Notes under the pieces: model-generated
What the model was told of the DNA's origin: nothing
The model's database searches: none
The model's input: only the letters and a program-made list of their open reading frames with translations
NCBI GenBank assembly: GCA_025363505.1
Contig: JANYDV010000266.1
Span: 1 to 42,552, forward strand
Source: Bacteroidota bacterium
Lineage (GTDB): Bacteria; Bacteroidota; Ignavibacteria; Palsa-1295
Direction of reading: 5' to 3'
DNA: 42,552 bases
Program-made: the position numbers and the translations under genes
Part shown: positions 24,673 through 31,600 of the stretch, piece by piece
Layout: each line of letters starts with the position of its first letter
How positions within the stretch are numbered: position 1 is the first letter of the stretch

Positions 24673-26001
24673 TTAGTTTGCTTTCAAATGTGTTGTAAAT
24701 CCCATTGCTTGATAGACGATTTCGATTGGGTGTAAGGCAATCTCGCCGGTACCTTCTTCGATATGAAGATGGGCAAGTGAACAATCGCTAGCAACCTGTG
24801 CAGGTTTTTCTTTTTCGATTGCTTTAAATAATTTTTTTCCTGCGTCAAGTGAAATCTGATAATATTCTTGCTTCATCGAAAATGATCCGTCGTGTCCGGA
24901 GCATTGTTGAATAAGCGTTACCGCCGAGCCGGGTATGAGTTTTAGCAAGTCGCGTGTTTGAAAGCCGATATTTTGTACTTTTAAGTGGCAGGGGAGGTGA
25001 TAACTAATTTTCATATCACCGGCTGCGGGAAAATCGGTCTGCAATATGTTCTTGCGATGAAGCTGCATTAAATATTCGCAGGGATCAACGGTTGCTGCGG
25101 CAATTTTCTTCGCTGCTTCTTTGTCTTTTGCGTACTGCTCGTATTCCAAACGAAGCATCATCGAGCAACTGGGGCTCATTGCAATAATCTTATAGCCTGC
25201 TTCGACTAATGGCAGCAGTCGTTTGATGTTCCTATCAACTTTCGGAAAAACCAGATCGAGTTCGCCTGTCCCAAGTTCAGGCATTCCGCAGCATTCTTGC
25301 TCTGGGACAATAATTGAGATATGATGTGCTTCGAGTATTTCGACAAACTGTTCGCCAACCCACGGGCGATTGTTATTCATTAAACAGGTATAAAAAAGAG
25401 CAACTTTATCAACGGGTGTCGTGACAGATTTAGGATGCTCTTTTTCGAAGCGTTTTTCAAAGTCGGGTTTGTAATACTCGGGTATAGTTTTGTCTTTGTG
25501 AATGCCAAGTGTCGTTTGCATCAGCGAACGCACGGCAGCATTTTTATTCGCCCAATTAAATATTGTATTGAATTGCTGTGCAATCTTGCCTGTCTTGTCA
25601 GCATCGCCTAAAAATGAATCGCGAAGTTTATGTTGCAAACTCTTGCCATTTTCTTTTACATCGATTGCTTGTGCACGGAGCAACAAACGCGGGAAATCAA
25701 GCTGATATTCGTGAGGCGGAGTATAAGGACATTTCGGATAGCAGAGTTTGCATTGGTAGCAAGTATCGGTGACGTGTTTGTAGTCTGCAGGTTTTAATTC
25801 GTGCACCGGATTCTCGTTGCCTTGCCCAACTGCTGTGAGCTTGTCATCTTCGGCATCAATACGATCAAACAGATCAACGAACGGTGGGCACAGGTTATCG
25901 CAAAGGCGACAGCCGTTGCAAATATCTACTATGCGTTTGTACTCGCTATCAAGTTCTTGCTTGTCGAAGTATTTCGGGTCATGCGGATCGAATCGCATCA
26001 T
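24673..26001 (-). CDS. GlpC/HdrD-like iron-sulfur protein with two CCG domains
   Basis: 442 residues, soluble. Two 4Fe-4S sites near the N-terminus: Cys28, 31, 34, 38 (CNGCRLCDNLC) and Cys81, 84, 87, 91 (CYQCKLCYPKC). Two CCG cysteine-rich domains follow, with ECCGMPELG and CSGHDGSF and supporting CHLKV and DCSLAH motifs. Such proteins pass electrons to a partner, as GlpC does to quinone or HdrD to heterodisulfide. The next gene is DUF3501 with no gap; upstream is the rubrerythrin behind a branched terminator. The donor and acceptor are unknown; a rubredoxin-free rubrerythrin would need such a donor. Confidence 0.9.
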   Translation of the reverse strand: MMRFDPHDPKYFDKQELDSEYKRIVDICNGCRLCDNLCPPFVDLFDRIDAEDDKLTAVGQGNENPVHELKPADYKHVTDTCYQCKLCYPKCPYTPPHEYQLDFPRLLLRAQAIDVKENGKSLQHKLRDSFLGDADKTGKIAQQFNTIFNWANKNAAVRSLMQTTLGIHKDKTIPEYYKPDFEKRFEKEHPKSVTTPVDKVALFYTCLMNNNRPWVGEQFVEILEAHHISIIVPEQECCGMPELGTGELDLVFPKVDRNIKRLLPLVEAGYKIIAMSPSCSMMLRLEYEQYAKDKEAAKKIAAATVDPCEYLMQLHRKNILQTDFPAAGDMKISYHLPCHLKVQNIGFQTRDLLKLIPGSAVTLIQQCSGHDGSFSMKQEYYQISLDAGKKLFKAIEKEKPAQVASDCSLAHLHIEEGTGEIALHPIEIVYQAMGFTTHLKAN

Positions 26002-26036
26002 AGCGATAGAAGAATGTTAGTGTGTTAGTAAAAAAA

Positions 26037-26105
26037 CACCACCAGGTTCGGTTGCTTTTTTTGCTTGCGCAAAAAAGGCGTTTCACGGCCGAGCTCCTGG
26101 CGGTG
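26037..26105 (-). terminator. Branched terminator-like structure after rubrerythrin
   Basis: On the minus strand, a 10-base stem (with one G-U pair) formed by 26096-26105 and 26037-26046 is followed by a run of seven T. Inside lies a second hairpin (TTTTTTGC/GCAAAAAA around a 4-base loop) and a short CGG/CCG pairing. The stem-plus-T tract is terminator-like; the nested arms are unusual. It separates rubrerythrin from the Fe-S gene. Confidence 0.7.
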
Positions 26106-26204
26106 CCGTTTATATGTTTATATAATGTGTGAGCTATTCTTGCGAATGCCCACTGCGTGACTTACTTTGGCAAGCCACACACTCGTATGATTTTTGTAAT
26201 GCTG

Positions 26205-26627
26205 TTATGCACCAATTGTATCAAATGCTTTTTGGAAACGACCCGCGTGCGATTTCTCAGCACGGGCAAGTGTCTCGAACCACTCAGCGATTTCATCGAA
26301 TCCTTCTTCGCGCGCAGTTCGAGCGAAGCCCGGGTACATCTCTGAATATTCGTATGTTTCGCCTGCAACGGCTGCCTGAAGATTGAGTTTGCTGTCGCCG
26401 ATCGGTTTTCCGGTTGCCGGGTCGCCGACTTCAGCTAAAAATTCAAGATGTCCGAATGCATGCCCTGTTTCACCTTCGGCTGTGTCGCGGAATACGCCTG
26501 ATACGTCAGGATATCCTTCGATGTCAGCTTGGCGAGCAAAATAAAGGTAACGACGGTTTGCTTGGGATTCACCCGCAAAACCTTCTTTTAAGTTTTCAAA
26601 TGTTTTTGATCCATCAAGAGTTGGCAT
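26205..26627 (-). CDS. Rubrerythrin-type diiron protein lacking the rubredoxin domain
   Basis: 140 residues. Diiron ligands are in place: Glu20 (GESQANRRY), Glu53 and His56 (EGETGH), Glu90 and Glu93 (GETYEYSEMY), Glu124 and His127 (AEKSH). Family proteins reduce hydrogen peroxide to water. The usual C-terminal rubredoxin (two CPxCG pairs) is absent, since the protein stops after the four-helix bundle, so electrons must come from another protein; the Fe-S protein downstream is a natural candidate. perR lies two genes upstream. Start ATG 30 bases after the GT39-like gene. Confidence 0.93.
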   Translation of the reverse strand: MPTLDGSKTFENLKEGFAGESQANRRYLYFARQADIEGYPDVSGVFRDTAEGETGHAFGHLEFLAEVGDPATGKPIGDSKLNLQAAVAGETYEYSEMYPGFARTAREEGFDEIAEWFETLARAEKSHAGRFQKAFDTIGA

Positions 26628-26657
26628 AGTTGTAGTTGGTTATTGTTAAAAAAATAT

Positions 26658-27977
26658 TCAAAAATTTGTTTGTTTTTTTCTCAATTTGTCGCTAATCGTT
26701 GCTACAGCGAACGCGATAATAGGAAAATATGAGGCGATGACGATCACTTGTAATCTTGGCAGTGGAAAAAACACCATCGCTACTAAAGTCGCAATAATAC
26801 ACCATGCAAGTATCAACTTAATACCAAACGAGAAATTCTTCTTCAAGAGATTGAAAAGCCCTATTGCGAATAACAATAGTGTCAGAGCATACATCGTCAT
26901 ATAGGTGATCGTCCCGCCCATAATACTGTTCGTATCAAATGTCCAAAAGATCAGTACTTTTTTCGCCCATAAGATCATCGCGCTTGAAGGATGTTCTGTT
27001 ATCCAATCGGTTGCGGCTTGTGTATGAATGCTTGAATGCATTTTATCAAAGAGCGCTCCCGAATCGAGATATGGTTCGATCTTTTGCCAGAGTTCATCAG
27101 TTGACCATAGGGGTCCGCCTGATGATGTCCATGGACTTCCGGTAGTCTGTGCATTGTTGCCTCTCCAAAAATTAAACCCTCCGTTTGAGCTGATCGGTAT
27201 TATGCGATCGAATACAATATAATTACGAATAGTCCATGGTGCGAGGATAGCTACGGAGATTATCGTCGCTAATACTAATTTCGGCATGATAACTCTAAGG
27301 TTCTTGCGGCAAGTATAGAGAATCATGATTATCGTCACGATTGCATAGAGCGGAGCCTCACCTCTGAATAAAAATAATAAACCAAATCCAATGCCAATCT
27401 GTACAGCTTCTATATTAGCCTTCTGTGCGGTTGATGCTAAGGCAACAAATCGAATGCTCGACAGAAGTACCCATGATTGCAGAAGAATGACGATCGTCGT
27501 TACGCCGAAGGTAGCTGTTGAGTAGAGAAATGGCGGATATAATGCCACCATCCAAAGTGTAATGAGTGTGACTCTTTTACTATTGAAGAGTGCCTGTGCT
27601 ATCTTTGCTATGACAAATATGCTCATCACACTACAGATGAGATTAATTGAATAGACAGCAATGGAGCCATACGCATTCCCAAAGGCTGCGAAACAAGCAT
27701 AGTCTATAAATGTTTGCCCGGGTGGCATATATGCAGTAGGCAATACAAACCACTTCCCTACAAGATTGCCCCACGTATAGCTATGTCCCAACCCGGCAAG
27801 CATATTCTTGGCAATGATGCCGTACTCCATCAACAGGTCCGGTTTGTCCCAGCCCCATGAACGAGTTGTGTTTTCAAGGAACAACACCATTGCAATACGT
27901 GCCAGTACTGCAACTATGGCAATAGATGCAAGACTTCGTTTCGAGATGCCGGAGCCTATGAGTGATTCTTGTTGCAC
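26658..27977 (-). CDS. GT39/ArnT-like multi-pass membrane glycosyltransferase
   Basis: 439 residues with about ten membrane helices spread over the whole length. Positively charged Arg/Lys at helix ends and the absence of cofactor motifs fit the GT-C (GT39/ArnT/PMT-like) class that uses polyprenyl-phosphate sugars and has active-site acids in the first periplasmic loop (DKPDLLMEYG at about 44-53). The donor and acceptor are not identifiable. The start ATG lies 22 bases inside the end of perR, so translation may be coupled. It is odd to find it between perR and rubrerythrin; it may be co-transcribed only. Confidence 0.7.
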   Translation of the reverse strand: MQQESLIGSGISKRSLASIAIVAVLARIAMVLFLENTTRSWGWDKPDLLMEYGIIAKNMLAGLGHSYTWGNLVGKWFVLPTAYMPPGQTFIDYACFAAFGNAYGSIAVYSINLICSVMSIFVIAKIAQALFNSKRVTLITLWMVALYPPFLYSTATFGVTTIVILLQSWVLLSSIRFVALASTAQKANIEAVQIGIGFGLLFLFRGEAPLYAIVTIIMILYTCRKNLRVIMPKLVLATIISVAILAPWTIRNYIVFDRIIPISSNGGFNFWRGNNAQTTGSPWTSSGGPLWSTDELWQKIEPYLDSGALFDKMHSSIHTQAATDWITEHPSSAMILWAKKVLIFWTFDTNSIMGGTITYMTMYALTLLLFAIGLFNLLKKNFSFGIKLILAWCIIATLVAMVFFPLPRLQVIVIASYFPIIAFAVATISDKLRKKQTNF

Positions 27978-28360
27978 TCGGAGCAGATGCCGTTAAAGGA
28001 TAATTTGTACCCATTAATAGAATGACCTATAAGATCAGGATGGGTCGCCGCGGCATATTTCATAGCAGGCGTGGGCGAAATATCTCGCATAGCACCGCAT
28101 TTAGTACAAATAAAATGTTCGTGTTCTTCGGTCATACCATCAAAGCGGGCAGGTCCGGTTTCGAACTGTACTTCGTGAATATCGCCCGAATCAGCTAAAA
28201 GTCGCAAGTTTCGATATACTGTCCCAAGTGAGACCGCAGGCATAGTGAGCCTTGCAATCTCATATACTTCATCAGCAGTAGGATGACTTTTGAGTGATCG
28301 CACGATTTCGAAGATCAGTCCTCGCTGCTTACTCTTTCGTCGATGAGATAATTCTTGCAT
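27956..28360 (-). CDS. perR: PerR-like peroxide-responsive Fur family repressor
   Basis: 134 residues. The N-terminal winged helix includes HPTADEVYEIAR and SLGTVYRNLRLL. The structural zinc site has Cys85/Cys88 and Cys126/Cys129. The metal-sensing ligands align with those of B. subtilis PerR: His26 (His37), Asp74 (Asp85), His80 and His82 (His91/His93) and Asp93 (Asp104); the last residue separates PerR (Asp) from Fur (usually Glu). AAGG sits immediately before the ATG and a palindromic PerR-type box lies just upstream, so it is likely self-regulated. A rubrerythrin lies two genes downstream. Confidence 0.87.
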   Translation of the reverse strand: MQELSHRRKSKQRGLIFEIVRSLKSHPTADEVYEIARLTMPAVSLGTVYRNLRLLADSGDIHEVQFETGPARFDGMTEEHEHFICTKCGAMRDISPTPAMKYAAATHPDLIGHSINGYKLSFNGICSECNKNHS

Positions 28361-28370
28361 CCTTAATAAT

Positions 28371-28389
28371 AATAGTAATTATTACTGTT
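28371..28389 (-). promoter_or_regulatory. Fur/PerR-type operator before perR
   Basis: The sequence AATAGTAATTATTACTGTT has an exact inverted repeat AGTAAT-T-ATTACT (6-1-6), with further matching flanks, in the 7-1-7 style of Fur/PerR boxes. It ends 10 bases before the perR ATG, so binding would block the promoter or start region. The box differs at the outer positions from the B. subtilis PerR consensus. Confidence 0.6.
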
Positions 28390-28428
28390 AATAGATTTCA
28401 AAACTGTTTCGTTCCTTAAATATTGATT

Positions 28429-28462
28429 TTCTTGGAATGTGCATAATTATTGCGTATATTTG
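28429..28462 (+). promoter_or_regulatory. Promoter of the large surface protein (TTCTTGG-17-CGTATATTTG)
   Basis: TTCTTGG (28429-28435) and CGTATATTTG (28453-28462, containing TATATTTG) are 17 bases apart and fit the Bacteroidota TTG/TAnnTTTG pattern. The same pair with identical 17-base spacing occurs at 40835-40868. The leader would be about 200 bases. Confidence 0.65.
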
Positions 28463-28494
28463 AAGTTCGTGTATGAGCCGTAATGCCGCCGAAC

Positions 28495-28519
28495 CCAAAA
28501 TAAATAACATTTATTTTGG
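28495..28519 (+). other. Leader hairpin of the large surface protein
   Basis: CCAAAATAAA (28495-28504) and TTTATTTTGG (28510-28519) form a perfect 10-base stem with a 5-base loop. CCGAA (28489-28493) can also pair with TTCGG (28533-28537), giving an extended structure. A second hairpin, GGAATAG/CTATTCC, lies at 28569-28597. Position, between promoter and start, suggests an mRNA-stabilising leader rather than a terminator. Confidence 0.5.
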
Positions 28520-28668
28520 CGACAGCGTCACATTCGGGTTGTTTTACGTGTCATACTCGTAGCAACAAGGAATAGTGAATCTCGTTGGGGCTATTCCGAG
28601 AGAAGAAACACGAGGAAGTTTTTTTGAATTAAATTAATCCAACATACACCATTTAACTTGGTACAGTT

Positions 28669-31600
28669 ATGAAAAAAACATACGCATTTCTGCTCAGTTT
28701 ACTGGTCGTTGCGCTTTTCGGTTTTGCCGAAACAGCCAATGCACAGTACACACTCTCGAGCTACAATGTTATCGCAAACGGTGATCCCTACGTAGCACTT
28801 TCTGGTGGTACGGACATTCCGGAAATCACCCCATCTAATACTTATGCATATGACAAGATTTCGAACGACATTACATTGCCGTTCAATTTTCGTTATATCA
28901 ATATTGTCACCAACAAGATTAAAGTAACCCAGCAGGGTTCTGTGATCGTTGGCGGTTCCGACCAGGTGCCTGATGGCGTTGCTCAGTACAACAGCTATTA
29001 TGGTGGTTGCTATGCAAACAGCTTCTTCGGTACTTACGGACAATTCCTCAACGGTCAGCAGAACTATGGTAGCCCGGCGTATGCTATCGCATACCCGAAC
29101 AATACGATCCACGCATGGGCTGGTTATCAGACCGCCATTGTTGGTCAGTCAAAGTTCGACTATCAAGTACAAGGTGCGGCTCCGTTCCGCAAAGTCATTA
29201 TCGAATCTGTAAAACGCCAGGGCGTACAGCAGAATGTAAATGGTGGTTGGCAAATCGTTATCTATGAGGCAAGCTCATTCATTTCGAAGATTCAAATCAA
29301 CTACGGACCTCAGTCAAACAGCAATAACTGGTATAACTATGGTTATAGTATTGCTATGGGTCTTAAGGGTACCGGCGGTAGCGGAAATTATCTTTCTGTT
29401 GCTCGTGACCCACAGCCTGCTGTTGGCAACTCACCAACCTTTAGCACCACATCATGCTATAACGATGCGAATTCGATGCTTCCGACGGTTAATTACATTT
29501 ATTCTATCCTCTATGATTACAATCTTGGATGGACAAATGCTCAGGTAACTCCGGCAGATGGCACGATCGTTCTAAAAGACAATCCATTTAGCCCAACAGT
29601 AAAGCTTTCAAATGAAGGTCGTTTCACATTCTCATCTGTGAGCGTACGTTGCGTGATCCAAAAAACAGTGGACGTCACCCCTGTCTACGACCAAACAGTA
29701 GCTTTAAGCGGTGGCCAGATCCCTACTCCGTATGCTAATCAGCAAAAAGGTGTAAACCCACAAGGAACAGGCACGGTAATTACAATGCCGTCATTTACAC
29801 CGCTTTCCTATGGTGTGTATAATATGACGTTCTCAATTGCAAGCTCGACCCCTGCCGATCAATATGGACCTGACAACTCGATCACTACGCAGTTTGTCGT
29901 CAGCCCTCCGAACAACGTCGCATCTATTATGTCGCTGCTTCCGGCTCCGGGTTCGCGTTCACCTGTTGGTTATGCTACACCTATTACCTTTAGATATCGT
30001 AATCTTGGTGTAAATAATCAGACAAATGTTCCTGTGTCTGTGTATATTACCAATCCACAAGGTTCGGTAGTTTATCGTGATACATTGACATTGAACAACT
30101 GGCTAAGCGGCCAATTCCGTGATACTACTTTTAAGGACTTTGTGCCAATTCAAAATGGTAACTACACTCTCTGTGGTGTTACTCTGTTGCTCAATGACCA
30201 AAATAGTCTTGATGATACTTCTTGCAATCCTTTCCAAGTCCGTTTCCTTTCAGATGTCCAAGCTGTAACAGTGCTTGATCCGGATGATCTTGGTGAGAAG
30301 CCTGAAAAGAAGGCATTCAAGCCGGTTGCACAGTTCCAGAATATTGGTGTACAAGATCTCTTTGACGTTCCTGCACGTGTGCAGATTCGTCGTTGTGCAG
30401 ATAATGCACTTGTATTCCAAGCTGATTCTTCAATTCCTGAGTTGAACACTGACCAAGGTTTGACAAAGTTCTCGTTCCCGTCAAAGCAAGGCAATTTTGA
30501 TATTGCTACGCTCGCACCGGGTTGCTACAAACTTTGCGCAATTGCCCGTCAGGGTGATGATGGTGATCGTACAAACGACACCACTTGCCAGTTCTTCAGC
30601 ATCATCCCTCGTTTGCAGGGTGACATCGAAGTTGGTGTCGGTCGTCGTTTCCAAACCATCTCAGCAGCCGTTGATTCAATGCGCTACCGCGGTGTAGGAC
30701 CGAACAACTTGAATCTTATTCTTACTGATGCTAGCTATACCGAAAACGGTAATACCAGCGTCTCTGGTGTAAACTCAGCTGTCGAATTCCGTGATATCGC
30801 CGGACCTGGTCCGACAACACTTGTCACTTGGAAGCCGAAGTTTAACGTAAGCCCAACCATTACATTTAGTGGTAATAAAGCTATCTGCTTTATGTACTCT
30901 TACAAATCAGCAAATTATATTACCTGGAATGGTCTGAACGAACGTGCTCCGGCTCCGGATGCAATCGTTGCAGAACCAACCCGTCGTAATATCACCATTG
31001 TCAATAACTCGACAGCTGTTGGTGCAGTATTTGGTATGGAGTATGGTCGTAACAACTTGGTGTTCAAGAATCTGAACATCATCAATAATGGTAATCTTAC
31101 CAGCGTTGGTTCGAATGGTATTCGTATGACGAACTTGTACAATACGACATCATTCTTGGGCGGTATCGTTGATACAGCGCAAAACCATCATATCACGATC
31201 GATAACTGCTTTATCGGTAATGCTAACACCGGTATCTATGACATCGGCACTGTGCCGTTGTTTGATATTGGTAAGGCGTTCTATCTTGATCGTACAAATA
31301 CCAATAACCGCATTACTCGTAATACCATCGGTTCTGTTGTCAGTCCAATTGGTGCCATCGGTATCTTGACCGGTAACGAAGACGGCTTGGTTGTTGATCG
31401 TAACGAGATCAGCTGGATCACCGGTAACTCTGTGACCAACGGATATTCAGCAGGTATTGCTGCTATCGGTGGTAACAGTGTGAACTTGTTAGTCAATGGC
31501 AATAAGATCCATAACGTGAAGGGTCCTGCGGCGCTTGTTGATACCATTGCCGGTATTGATATCCGTCAGGCATCGGTTATTTATGTAACCGGTACAGGTC

